DNA of 64,000 bases. Source: Halodesulfovibrio marinisediminis DSM 17456 (GTDB lineage: Bacteria; Desulfobacterota; Desulfovibrionia; Desulfovibrionales; Desulfovibrionaceae). Below, piece after piece: positions 27,492-35,599 of the stretch (the first letter of the stretch is position 1; each line of letters begins with the position of its first letter). The DNA lies in NCBI RefSeq assembly GCF_900129975.1, contig NZ_FSRG01000005.1:124001-188000 (forward strand), written 5' to 3'. The notes below the pieces were generated by a model. That model was given only the letters and a program-made list of their open reading frames with translations, ran no database searches and was not told where the DNA came from. The translations under genes were made by a program, and so were the position numbers.

Positions 27492-29063
27492 CTATTTCGC
27501 AACACTCACAGCACGTGGAAGGGTGTAACCGTCAGTACGACCTTTGTAGTTCAGACCTTTTTTCATAGCCCAAACGTTCACCTGGTAGTGGATAGGTACG
27601 ATACCAACTTCGCCCATACCAAGCTCAACAGCTTCTACGAGAAGTTCGTTATGCTTCTTAGGATCAACAGTAACGAGTGCTTCTTCAAGCAGTTGGTCAA
27701 CCTTAGGGTTGGAGTAACGACCACGGTTAGAAGAACCGAAGCCTTTTTCTTTGTCGTAAGTGTGGAGCAGTGCACCGATGCAGTTGGAGTGCTCACCGGT
27801 ATCAGTTGCCCAGCCAACGAGCATGAGGCTGAATTCAAGAGCAGAAGCTTTGCCGAAGTACACGCTCTTGGGCATAGTGTTTACTTCAGTTTTGATACCT
27901 ACTTTAGTCAGCATCTGAGCAATTGCCTGTGCAATGTCACCGTCGTTTACGTAACGGTCGTTAGGGCCGTGGATGGTAATTTTGAAACCTTCAGGGTAGC
28001 CAGCTTCAGCGAGCAGAGCTTTAGCACCTTTAGGATCGTAAGCTTCAGGCTTGAGGGTTTTACTGGTGCCTTCGTAGCCTTCAGGAAGCATCTGAGCAGC
28101 AGGAACAGCGAGGCCATCCATGATGCGTGCAGCGATAGCTTTACGGTTGATAGCTTTAGAAATAGCTTTGCGTACCCGTACGTCTTTCATTGGGTTTTTG
28201 ATTTTGTTACCGTTGTTGTCAGTCACCATCGGTGTGTCATCACGGTCAGAATCAAGGTGCAGGTAGATAAGACGGGTGGAAGGAGACTTTGAAAGAGCAA
28301 TTTTAGCGTTTTTTGAAAGGTGTGCTACGTCTGCCGGTGGAACAAAGTTGATGAGATCAACATCACCGGATTTGAGTGCAGCAACACGGGTACCATCGTT
28401 AGTAATTGGCTTAGCAATGATGGTGTCCCAAGGCTGTTTTTCACCCCAGTAGTTATCGTTACGCTTGTAGATAATAGCGTCGCCGCGTTTCCATTCAACC
28501 AGTTTGTACGGGCCGGTGCCGATAGTAGCTTTACCGGAGTTGTAATCGGCAGTGGTCGCACCTTCACCGTACTTCTTGGAAATAACATTGAAGGTTGCCA
28601 TGTTACGTGGAAGAAGTGGGGAAGGACCATCGGTATGGAAGCGGATGGTAAGCGGATCTACAATTTCAATCTTCTTAATGGCACTAACCATGCCTGTGTA
28701 AGAGGAAGGGCTGTTAGGAACAGTAGGGATACGTTCGATAGTAAATTTAACGTCTTCTGCAGTAAACGGGGAGCCGTCGTGGAAAGTAACGCCTTCACGG
28801 AGTTTAAATTCCCACACGTTGTCACTTACTGGAGTCCAGGAAACAGCGAGACCCGGCATAAGTTTCTGACGGGAATCCTGACGGATAAGCTTGTCAAAAA
28901 CATAAATTGCCTGTTCGTTGTTTGCGTTAACGTTATGGAAGTGTGGGTCAAGAGATGTTGGTTCACCTTTCAGACCAATGGTCAGCGTCTCAGCGAATGC
29001 GCCGGAAGCGCATACGAGCAGCAACATGCAGACGGTGACGAGAGCCATAAATTTATTACGCAT
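27492..29063 (-). CDS. dppA: Peptide ABC transporter substrate-binding protein (DppA/OppA family)
   Basis: This 523-residue periplasmic protein has a signal peptide (FMALVTVCMLLLVCASGAFA, cleavage before ETLTIGL) and the family-5 solute-binding fold. Typical segments are GEPTSLDPHFHN, WEFKLREGVTFHDGSPFTAEDV and GTGPYKLVEWKRGD. The ATG at 29063 follows AAGGAGAG. It has no lipobox cysteine, so it is free in the periplasm. Codon bias is strong enough that long open frames appear on the other strand, suggesting abundant protein. Ligands are probably dipeptides. Confidence 0.93.
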   Translation of the reverse strand: MRNKFMALVTVCMLLLVCASGAFAETLTIGLKGEPTSLDPHFHNVNANNEQAIYVFDKLIRQDSRQKLMPGLAVSWTPVSDNVWEFKLREGVTFHDGSPFTAEDVKFTIERIPTVPNSPSSYTGMVSAIKKIEIVDPLTIRFHTDGPSPLLPRNMATFNVISKKYGEGATTADYNSGKATIGTGPYKLVEWKRGDAIIYKRNDNYWGEKQPWDTIIAKPITNDGTRVAALKSGDVDLINFVPPADVAHLSKNAKIALSKSPSTRLIYLHLDSDRDDTPMVTDNNGNKIKNPMKDVRVRKAISKAINRKAIAARIMDGLAVPAAQMLPEGYEGTSKTLKPEAYDPKGAKALLAEAGYPEGFKITIHGPNDRYVNDGDIAQAIAQMLTKVGIKTEVNTMPKSVYFGKASALEFSLMLVGWATDTGEHSNCIGALLHTYDKEKGFGSSNRGRYSNPKVDQLLEEALVTVDPKKHNELLVEAVELGMGEVGIVPIHYQVNVWAMKKGLNYKGRTDGYTLPRAVSVAK

Positions 29064-29262
29064 AATTCTCTCCTTGCTTGTTAGTCTCACTCAAAAATCG
29101 CGCGACTATACAAAAAATAACCTTGAGGATCAAGAGAATCTCCGAAAATATGCATAGGTCGCAACTATTTTTGTACTGTGATATCAAAGCCTTTCCGATT
29201 TTCCATACAATAAAATGTAAGTTCTGTCTTGTTGAAAGTTACAAAAAGGTAAGGAATTAGAC

Positions 29263-30426
29263 GTGATTAAGAAAGTACAAGAGTTCATTGCAGCGCGTGA
29301 GCAGGACATGGTTTCGCTACTTAAAAAATTAGTTGAAATAAATAGTTATACCGGAAACAAGGCAGGGGTAGACGCAGTAGCATCGGTCATTCAGGGGGAG
29401 TGTGAATCCATGGGGCTGCATGTTCGCCGTGAGCCTCGTGAAAACGTCGGTGATAACCTCGTTATTGAGACGCAGCTTCACAAGGAAGGGAGAAAAGGCA
29501 TCCTTATGTGTGGACATATGGATACTGTTTTTCCTTCTGAACTCGGGTTCAATACCTTCACCCAAGATGAAACTACCTATTATGGCCCTGGTGTAGCAGA
29601 CATGAAATGTGGTCTTGTATTGGGTATCTATGTTCTTAAGGCTCTTGATTCTCTTGGTTTGTTGCAAGATATGTCTATAGCTATGATTTGCAACTCTGAT
29701 GAAGAAACAGGCTCAAGTGATTCTTCTGAACTGATATTAAAAGAAACAGAAAACAGTTTCGTAGGGTTTGTTCTTGAATCTACCAAAGAGGGTGGTGAGT
29801 TTGTTATCGGCAGAAAAGGACGTATGACCTTTGAGCTGGAAGTTACTGGTAAAGCTGCTCACGCAGGGAATGTGGGGGCAGATAAAGCTAGCGCGATTCT
29901 CGAACTTGCTAAGCAGGTGCAGGCTTATGAAGAACTGAATAATCCTGAAGAAGGAACAAGTGTTAACGTTGGGAAAATTGAAGGTGGTGTAGGCGCTAAT
30001 ACCGTGGCGGAAAAAGCCCGAGCCATTGTCGAGTTTCGCTATACCCAAAAAAATAGTGGCGACAGGGTGTGGGAGACCATACAGAACCTTGCCGCAAATC
30101 CGTTTAACAACGCAACAACTTGTACCGTATCAACAATTACTGCACGCCCTTCCATGGTTACAAATGATGCGATACTTGGGCTCTACGACATGATTAAGGA
30201 AATAGGCGTGGAGCATGGGTTTGAGATTCAATGTGCCCAGTGTGGTGGCGGGTCAGACGCAAACTTCATGTCTCAGCTTGGTATTCCTGTTATTGACGGT
30301 CTCGGTCCAAGAGGTGGTAATTTGCATTCAGTTGATGAATATCTCGTTGCCAGTACAGTTCCAGAGCGTACTGTTCTCGCAACGCTTGTTGTTGCCGAAG
30401 CTTGGAAGCGTTATTGCTGTAAGTAA
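29263..30426 (+). CDS. M20-family metallopeptidase (glutamate carboxypeptidase-like)
   Basis: This 387-residue cytosolic peptidase keeps the metal-binding pattern of family M20: His in MCGHMDTVFP, bridging Asp in YGPGVADMKCG, the catalytic Glu pair in DEETGSS, Glu in VLESTKEG and a final His in GGNLHSVDEY. The dimerisation lid is inserted at about 185-290. The start is GTG with AAGGAA before it. It is divergent from dppA by 200 bases and may hydrolyse imported dipeptides or N-acyl amino acids. An N-acetylglutamate deacetylase role, which would fit the dgc operon, is possible but unproven. Confidence 0.88.
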   Translation: MIKKVQEFIAAREQDMVSLLKKLVEINSYTGNKAGVDAVASVIQGECESMGLHVRREPRENVGDNLVIETQLHKEGRKGILMCGHMDTVFPSELGFNTFTQDETTYYGPGVADMKCGLVLGIYVLKALDSLGLLQDMSIAMICNSDEETGSSDSSELILKETENSFVGFVLESTKEGGEFVIGRKGRMTFELEVTGKAAHAGNVGADKASAILELAKQVQAYEELNNPEEGTSVNVGKIEGGVGANTVAEKARAIVEFRYTQKNSGDRVWETIQNLAANPFNNATTCTVSTITARPSMVTNDAILGLYDMIKEIGVEHGFEIQCAQCGGGSDANFMSQLGIPVIDGLGPRGGNLHSVDEYLVASTVPERTVLATLVVAEAWKRYCCK

Positions 30427-30447
30427 TCAGGAAAAAGCTACAAATAC

Positions 30448-30480
30448 AAAAAGGTGGAGTATTGCTACCCACCTTTTTTT
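30448..30480 (+). terminator. Intrinsic terminator of the M20 peptidase
   Basis: AAAAAGGTGG pairs with CCACCTTTTT around an 11-base loop and runs into T residues, 22 bases after the stop codon. Confidence 0.86.
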
Positions 30481-30573
30481 TAGGCCTAAATTCCGGCTGA
30501 ACGTTGCGACAGAACATATTGAATAAGAGTTGAATACTCTTACGCCAGAAACGGAATACTCTTTGCGTTTCGC

Positions 30574-30951
30574 TTACTTAGCGAGAGGCTCTGAGTAGAA
30601 AGTTTTTGAAACAATAATCCATTCACCGTTGTTTTTAATAAGAGAGAGGTAGTCGGTGAAGAGGCGATCAACAATTACGAGGTTAACTTTAACCATTGCG
30701 TAGTTTTCGTTGATAAAGTCGATAGCGAGGATGTTGTCTTCGCGTGGTACACCTGCTTCCTTGGAAGACTTACGGCTTGCGATGCGCTGTTTGAGCACGT
30801 CACGACCAGCGATGGTTACTTCGCCGTTGTCAACAAAAGAGATGTGCGCACCTTCATGGAAAACTTTTTCCATGGTTTCTGCGTCGCCTTCGTACAACAT
30901 GATGAAGTAAGTTTCTAAAAATTCAATAATTTCTTTAATTTCAGCTTGCAT
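30574..30951 (-). CDS. NTF2-like (SnoaL/lumazine-binding type) small protein
   Basis: This 125-residue protein has the cone-shaped NTF2 fold pattern. It opens with an amphipathic helix EIIEFLETYFIMLYEGD, then FHEGAHISFVDNG, a central strand and the closing LIKNNGEWIIVSKTFYSEP. Members bind small hydrophobic ligands or act as polyketide-type isomerases; many have no known function. The start follows AAGGAAAAAGAC. The gene is alone and preceded by a hairpin-rich 870-base gap. Confidence 0.78.
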   Translation of the reverse strand: MQAEIKEIIEFLETYFIMLYEGDAETMEKVFHEGAHISFVDNGEVTIAGRDVLKQRIASRKSSKEAGVPREDNILAIDFINENYAMVKVNLVIVDRLFTDYLSLIKNNGEWIIVSKTFYSEPLAK

Positions 30952-31009
30952 GTCTTTTTCCTTGCAGAGGGAAACAGCAGATATCGTAAAGGGCGATATC
31001 CACTGCTAT

Positions 31010-31050
31010 CGAAAAACACAGACCCTTCTATGCGCTAGCTGTGTTTTTCG
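31010..31050. repeat. Inverted repeat upstream of the NTF2-like gene
   Basis: CGAAAAACACAG and CTGTGTTTTTCG form a perfect 12-bp inverted repeat with a 17-base loop, 59 bases upstream of the NTF2-like start. It could be an operator or a leader hairpin. Confidence 0.55.
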
Positions 31051-31310
31051 GTAAAAAGTATACTGTTTGTTCTGTCGCAAATTTCAGCCGGAATCGACCA
31101 AGGGAAACCGCTTCCCTTACATGAAATCATATCTCTGCATAGAATGTTTCTATGGCATTAGATGGTATGGTACCTGAAACATGTTGTCCACCTAAAAGGT
31201 GATGTTGCTTTAAAGAAATGCGCAGATAAAAATTCATTTTATATGTTTCATCGTTGCAACAAATCCGATTAATACAGTCGAGATAGTATTCATATTTGAA
31301 TACTGCAATG

Positions 31311-31340
31311 AAAAAGCCTTACATCGGGCAATGTAAGGCT
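31311..31340 (-). terminator. Intrinsic terminator, probable end of the dehydrogenase operon transcript
   Basis: AGCCTTACAT pairs with ATGTAAGGCT around a six-base loop; on the minus strand a five-T run follows. It lies about 480 bases after the last dehydrogenase gene, which would leave a long structured 3' tail. Confidence 0.65.
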
Positions 31341-31466
31341 ATGTTTGTTTGTATTACGTTATGTAAAAGTCGTAAATCTTCGTGGGAATCAGATTTGCTT
31401 TACGAGGACTAGAAGTGGGCAATGGTAACGTATTACAAACTTGAAATTTATTTAGAATAATTAGTA

Positions 31467-31570
31467 CAGTAGGCAGAAAGGCAACTACTTAAACTTGTGC
31501 GTTGATATCTTGCACTGGGGGGGTAGTTACATTTTGTTCAAGTAGCTGCTTTTCTGCCTACTGTTTTTTT
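31467..31570 (+). terminator. Very long-stem hairpin with T run
   Basis: Two 24-base arms (31467-31490 and 31540-31563) pair at all but two positions, around a 49-base loop, and seven T follow on the plus strand. It has the form of a plus-strand terminator, yet no plus-strand gene lies just upstream. It may end a small RNA made in this gap. Confidence 0.6.
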
Positions 31571-31599
31571 AAGTGTTAAATTAATTATTGAGGCTATGA

Positions 31600-31660
31600 G
31601 GAGTGACCGGCACGGACTTCGTTGAAATATCCGTGCCGGAGCTTGCGGAAGAATCACTCC
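31600..31660. repeat. Nested double inverted repeat
   Basis: An inner 10-bp stem (CCGGCACGGA, TCCGTGCCGG; 13-base loop) is enclosed by an outer 7-bp stem (GGAGTGA, TCACTCC) that stacks directly on its 5' side and leaves a 14-base bulge on the 3' side. It looks like a folded RNA element rather than a simple terminator. Confidence 0.55.
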
Positions 31661-31820
31661 ATGCGTCCTTAGCTTGTAACCGTCATCAGAGGTGTTTCGA
31701 TAGACAGTAAATACATTGCAGCCGGTTGTGGCAATGTGTTGTCTTGAGGAGCCATGCATTCACTGGGATAATGGTGGAATACCGAATAACTCCTGATAAC
31801 TGTAAGAGTGTAACCTCTAG

Positions 31821-33203
31821 CTACATTGCTTCGGGAAAATCACGTAATTCGCGAACTGTTACTGGACGAATTGGTGGGCGGATATTCAGCGCACCAACAT
31901 TCGGAACCTCGATATTAAGTGCTGCTGCTGCAATTTCAGCAAGCGCACCACCGCACATGCGTCCCTGACATGGTCCCATGCCACAGCGGGTACGTAACTT
32001 GATTTCATTTACGTCGTGACAGCCTTCTTTTACAGCCTGACGAATGTCACCTGCTGTTACGCCTTCGCATCGGCATACCAATACGTCGTCTGCAACGTCG
32101 AACAGACCTTTTTTCGGTGCAAAGAACGCATCAACAAAACCGCGTGGTGCGAGAGCTTTGTAGAGACGTTTTTTTACAGGTGTGATCTGAAGTTGGGCTG
32201 CTTTTTCACTAAGCACATTCAGACGGCGTGCTACGTCAATACCGGCAAGTTCACCTTTGGCTGCTGCTGCGTACACACCATGAACTTTTTGACCGTCACC
32301 TACAACATAGATGGAGTCTCTGCTGGAGCGACCGAACATGTCAGTTTTTGCATACCAGTAGCGCTGGGTTTTATCCCATTTATGCTCAAGCTTAAGCATG
32401 CGTGAAACGTGTGTGCGAGGAAGCATTCCCTCGTGAACAAGCAGAGTAGCCGCTTTGAGCGTTTTGGTTTGACCACGATGAGTGAAGGTTACTCGATCAA
32501 GCTGACCAGCACCTTCTGCTTTGATGTCAGTTACGCCACAGTATTGCTTTACACCGCTACGGAACATGTTCACTACCATTTTGAGTCCCTTGAAGAGGAA
32601 AGGGATATCCGCCATGGCAAGCGGCATATGTAGCATGGAGGTAGCTTTGTTCTGGATTGGGCTTGTATCCAGAACACCAGCGACTTCAACGCCCAGTTCA
32701 GTAAGGTGGTTTGTAACCAGTGGAATAAGCGGGCCATTGCCTGCAATTACAACCGGACCGTGTGGTACGATGCCGGCGCTTTTGTAGAGAAGGTCAGCGG
32801 AACCTGCACTCATAACACCCGGTGTTGTCCAGCCAGGGAATGGAACAGGACGTTCCATTGCACCGGTAGCAACAACAATGCACTGAGCCTTGATTTCTCG
32901 TGACTTGCCGTCGGAGCTACATAAAACTCGTCCCGGTTCAGCGTCCCAGACAGTTGTTTTTGGCAGATAAATTGCGCCACTTCTGTTAAAGCGGTCAACA
33001 AGGTTCAGCCCATCATTACGATCTTCCTTAGAAAGGAAGTTTTTAAAACTTTTTTTACCGGAAACAGAGCGGTAAATTTGACCGCCAGGTAACTCCTGCT
33101 CATCAAGAAGAATAACGTCCAGACCATTTTCAGCAGCTGCGCTTGCGGCAGAAAGACCGGCAGGGCCTGCACCTATAACGAGTAAATCGTACTGTTCCTG
33201 CAT
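31821..33203 (-). CDS. FAD-dependent dehydrogenase, alpha subunit with BFD-type Fe-S domain (HcnB-like)
   Basis: This 460-residue flavoprotein begins with a dinucleotide-binding motif (LLVIGAGPAGLSAA) and has a second Rossmann motif (VVIAGNGPLIPLV) near residue 150. It ends with a bacterioferritin-associated-ferredoxin-like [2Fe-2S] site, visible as VLVCRCEG followed by RTRCGMGPCQGRMCGG. This layout is that of the large subunit of octopine/nopaline oxidases, D-hydroxyproline dehydrogenase and hydrogen cyanide synthase. Its start codon overlaps the 2Fe-2S gene stop by one base. It would pass electrons from the catalytic DadA-like subunit to an acceptor. The natural substrate is not determined. 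Confidence 0.87.
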   Translation of the reverse strand: MQEQYDLLVIGAGPAGLSAASAAAENGLDVILLDEQELPGGQIYRSVSGKKSFKNFLSKEDRNDGLNLVDRFNRSGAIYLPKTTVWDAEPGRVLCSSDGKSREIKAQCIVVATGAMERPVPFPGWTTPGVMSAGSADLLYKSAGIVPHGPVVIAGNGPLIPLVTNHLTELGVEVAGVLDTSPIQNKATSMLHMPLAMADIPFLFKGLKMVVNMFRSGVKQYCGVTDIKAEGAGQLDRVTFTHRGQTKTLKAATLLVHEGMLPRTHVSRMLKLEHKWDKTQRYWYAKTDMFGRSSRDSIYVVGDGQKVHGVYAAAAKGELAGIDVARRLNVLSEKAAQLQITPVKKRLYKALAPRGFVDAFFAPKKGLFDVADDVLVCRCEGVTAGDIRQAVKEGCHDVNEIKLRTRCGMGPCQGRMCGGALAEIAAAALNIEVPNVGALNIRPPIRPVTVRELRDFPEAM

Positions 33204-33496
33204 TAGTATTTCTCCTTGATGGTATTCTGGCGTTTCACCTTCATTCCTTCGCGTACGGTGACGAGGCAGGACTGCTGGTTAGGAACACCGTCGATTTCCA
33301 TCATGCACTCAAAGCAGACGCCCATAAGGCATACAGGAGCACGGTTGTCACCCTTAACTGGATTTTTCCCAGTGTGTCCGGCGTGACCCGGTCCCAGAAC
33401 GGCAGCAGCTACGGAAATATCAGCAGGAACGGTCAGGGGCTCATCTTCAAAGAAGATAGTTACGGTGTCCTGCGCTGTGGATGTATTTGTAGACAT
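33203..33496 (-). CDS. (2Fe-2S) ferredoxin-like gamma subunit (HcnA-like)
   Basis: This 97-residue protein resembles the small Fe-S subunit of HcnABC and hydroxyproline dehydrogenases. The cysteine pattern APVCLMGVCFECMMEIDG followed by QQSCLV supplies four ligands for a [2Fe-2S] cluster. It is packed between the two flavoprotein genes with a 1-base overlap downstream and a 31-base gap upstream, indicating fixed stoichiometry. It should wire electrons between the two FAD subunits. Confidence 0.88.
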   Translation of the reverse strand: MSTNTSTAQDTVTIFFEDEPLTVPADISVAAAVLGPGHAGHTGKNPVKGDNRAPVCLMGVCFECMMEIDGVPNQQSCLVTVREGMKVKRQNTIKEKY

Positions 33497-33527
33497 GAAA
33501 AAAGCTCCAAATGAAAACTACGGCGAG

Positions 33528-34643
33528 CTACTTCTCGTCGAAACGTGAAAGCGTAAAATCAGCTGCGGTCTTGCAGATATCGTTACCCATGATAAAGTCT
33601 GGTAATTCAGCAACATGGATAGCGGCAAGAGTGACAGCACTATGGGCATTAAGAATAAAGCCGTTTTCGTGTCCCGGAATTTTGTCGTAAATCGGGAAGC
33701 CATCTTTAGGCCATACACGCAAGCAGCTCCATGTGCGGATAATGCGCAGGTCTGCAAGGGCAGGCCAGATATCGGTTGCCCATTTTGCTACGTGGCAGAA
33801 TTTTTCTGTATGGAGTGATGTGTCTGTTCCAACGTATTCATGTTCAAAACCAATCATAATCGTGCCGCCTCGAGTACGGGTGATGCCGAGAAGCGGAGAA
33901 GGCAGGACGTCTGGAACACGTTCGGTAAGGAATACCTGACCTTTGTTAGGAACTACAGGCACAGAAACGCCGAACTTACCGGCGAGTTGACGGTTGCCAA
34001 GACCACCGGCAAGTACCAGACGGGTACATTCAATTTCACCGTTATCTGTAGTTACAAGGTAGCCGGAATCTGTTTTGACAATGTCAATTACGTTGGTGTC
34101 CGGAATAAGCGTGCCGCCAAGGTTTGCCATACCGTGCCGAAGAGCAAACATGAGCTTTAACGGCTCCACAAGGCCGTCTTCTGCACACCAGGTAGCGCCG
34201 GTAACGTTCGGGCCGAAGGTGATGTTCGGGAGCTTAGCTTCAAGCTCATCGCGAGTCATCATTGTGCCTGGATACCCTTCTTCGCCAGCTTCTTTACGAA
34301 GGGCGTCAAGGTAGTCACTGCGTTTAGTAAATTCTTCTTCACCTAAGCAGGGGATAATGCCGCCTGACTCGGTGTATTCGATGTCGATGCCGGACGTTTT
34401 CTTTAGCTCTTCGGCTAGCTCACCAAAGAGTTTGGAAGAATTAAAGCACCATTCAACGTAGTTTCTATGACCCAGTGCTTTGGACTGGCACCAGATCAGC
34501 CCCATGTTGCTTCGGGAAGCCCGATCAACCGGAGGTGTTGCATCCACTACGCCGACTTTGACGCCTTTCTTAGCAAGCCCGTAGCCCACAGCAGCGCCTG
34601 TAACGCCACCGCCCACGATGAGCACATCAAAATTTTGTCGCAT
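33528..34643 (-). CDS. DadA-like FAD amino/imino-acid oxidoreductase, catalytic subunit (HcnC-like)
   Basis: This 371-residue flavoenzyme is of the glycine/D-amino-acid oxidase family. The N-terminal FAD motif is DVLIVGGGVTGAAVGYGL, with VVDATPP after the second strand. Middle and late motifs (LVLAGGLGNRQLA, GHENGFILNAHSAVTLA) fit the family. With the HcnB- and HcnA-like subunits it makes a heteromeric dehydrogenase that oxidises a C-N bond to an imine. A RidA-family deaminase encoded 160 bases upstream would remove such an imine. Candidates are D-amino acids, hydroxyproline, sarcosine, opines or N-alkyl taurines; sequence alone does not decide. Confidence 0.87.
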   Translation of the reverse strand: MRQNFDVLIVGGGVTGAAVGYGLAKKGVKVGVVDATPPVDRASRSNMGLIWCQSKALGHRNYVEWCFNSSKLFGELAEELKKTSGIDIEYTESGGIIPCLGEEEFTKRSDYLDALRKEAGEEGYPGTMMTRDELEAKLPNITFGPNVTGATWCAEDGLVEPLKLMFALRHGMANLGGTLIPDTNVIDIVKTDSGYLVTTDNGEIECTRLVLAGGLGNRQLAGKFGVSVPVVPNKGQVFLTERVPDVLPSPLLGITRTRGGTIMIGFEHEYVGTDTSLHTEKFCHVAKWATDIWPALADLRIIRTWSCLRVWPKDGFPIYDKIPGHENGFILNAHSAVTLAAIHVAELPDFIMGNDICKTAADFTLSRFDEK

Positions 34644-34707
34644 TATGCGATCCTCTTTTTTCCTGCAGTAACATCGTATCTGCTTAAAATGTATATCTGA
34701 GCAGCAT

Positions 34708-34737
34708 CCAGATTTTCGGTGCAGCTCCGTAATCTGG
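34708..34737 (-). promoter_or_regulatory. Intercistronic hairpin between ridA and the dehydrogenase genes
   Basis: CCAGATT and AATCTGG pair perfectly around a 16-base loop that can extend the stem partly (CGG with CCG). It occupies the 160-base gap after ridA. No T run follows, so it may process or stabilise a polycistronic message. Confidence 0.5.
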
Positions 34738-34802
34738 AGAAAGTGAGTAAATGAAAAAATAGTAACCGGCAGGAAGCTTCCAGCTGGAATACTACCTACT
34801 TA

Positions 34803-35177
34803 TTAGGATTCTTTGTACGCAATTGCGTCTATTTCAATTTTACAGTCGCAAACCATGGAACCTTGAACGGTTACACGTGCCGGCGCGTGTTCAATGTCAA
34901 AAAATTCTGCAAAAACTTTGTTGAAATCAGCAAAGTCGCGTGGGTCATCGATCCATACACCTACACGTACTACGTCTTTCATTTCGTAGCCGGATTCGGT
35001 GACTACTTTGACAAGGTTGTTTAAGGTAAGACGAGCTTGAGCAGTCATGTTGCCAGCAAGAAGTTCACCATTTTCATCACGAGGAACTTGACCGGTAACG
35101 TAAAGCCAGCCGTTTGCTTCTACTGCGTTAGAAACTGGCAGTCTTGGATGTGTTCCGTGTCTTGTGATTGCAGACAT
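34803..35177 (-). CDS. ridA: RidA/YjgF-family enamine/imine deaminase
   Basis: This 124-residue protein has the Rid fold with the catalytic arginine in the segment HAPARVTVQ, the mark of active RidA-type deaminases. It also has NGWLYVTGQVPRDENGEL near the start. These trimers hydrolyse reactive imines and enamines to ketones and ammonia, typically the products of PLP enzymes or flavin amino-acid oxidases. It leads the dehydrogenase operon in the same direction, so it probably clears the imine made there. A start at 35177 (ATG) follows a plausible AAGGATC site. Confidence 0.92.
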   Translation of the reverse strand: MSAITRHGTHPRLPVSNAVEANGWLYVTGQVPRDENGELLAGNMTAQARLTLNNLVKVVTESGYEMKDVVRVGVWIDDPRDFADFNKVFAEFFDIEHAPARVTVQGSMVCDCKIEIDAIAYKES

Positions 35178-35474
35178 TGTGTGATCCTTTTTAGTATGAG
35201 TACGTTGTTTTTTAATCTGAGAACAAACGCTTACGCTGTTTGAACCAATAGGGGATGGCAGCCTGCGCTCTGGCGCTATGAAGGATTTTTTCAGAACGCA
35301 GGTGCCACATGCGCTTTCGTTTATGGCGAAGCAAAAATTGCAATCTTTCTTTATGTTTAATCAGCAGGTTGAATCTGTTGAATTTGTTGAATCTGGCTAT
35401 AAAGGCAGGCTGTGTGATTCAACAGAATTCGTTTTGGGAATGACGGCCGCCCGCAGAGCAGGCGGCCGTTGTGA
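35178..35474. other. Intergenic region with repeats and a GC-rich hairpin
   Basis: It contains a near-tandem GTTGAATCTG repeat (about 35369-35397), a GGCA/CCTGCG dyad (about 35255-35315) and a GC-rich hairpin at about 35443-35470 (ACGGCCGCC with GGCGGCCGT). The last lies right after the small membrane protein stop and may end that operon. I saw no sigma-54 site facing ridA. Confidence 0.55.
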
Positions 35475-35591
35475 CTAACTGTCTTTGCCTAAGCTTTTTA
35501 CCCAACTAATAACGTTTACGGCTACCCATGCGCCACAAATGATGTTGAGTACAAAGGAGGCGTAGATAACGTACTTAACGATAACTTCCAT
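35475..35591 (-). CDS. 38-residue membrane protein paired with the sodium:solute symporter
   Basis: This reading frame encodes 38 residues with a single hydrophobic helix (roughly residues 4-30, including YVIYASFVLNIICGAWVAV) and a short basic tail ending KSLGKDS. It begins eight bases after the symporter stop codon and has an excellent AGGAGG ribosome site. That combination strongly supports a real gene. Small membrane partners are known for several sodium:solute symporters (for example YjcH with ActP, YhdT with PanF), so it may stabilise or tune the transporter. No homologue is recognisable at this length. Confidence 0.75.
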   Translation of the reverse strand: MEVIVKYVIYASFVLNIICGAWVAVNVISWVKSLGKDS

Positions 35592-35599
35592 ATATCCTC

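Larger units (their letters stand above)
30952..31820. other. Hairpin-rich non-coding region
   Basis: About 870 bases without a gene but dense in inverted repeats: 30980-31000 (GATATCG/CGATATC), 31010-31050 (12-bp arms, CGAAAAACACAG), 31311-31340, 31467-31563 and 31600-31660. The left part is the promoter region of the NTF2-like gene; the right part is the tail of the dehydrogenase operon or an independent RNA. Confidence 0.6.

Noticed and set aside
27489-29084. Plus-strand open frames of 267 and 254 codons opposite dppA
   Set aside because: Same codon-bias effect; the real gene has a signal peptide, ribosome site and family motifs.
35278-35478. 66-codon plus-strand frame upstream of ridA
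   Set aside because: It runs through the GTTGAATCTG repeats and a GC-rich hairpin, has no ribosome site, and opposes the leader of ridA.
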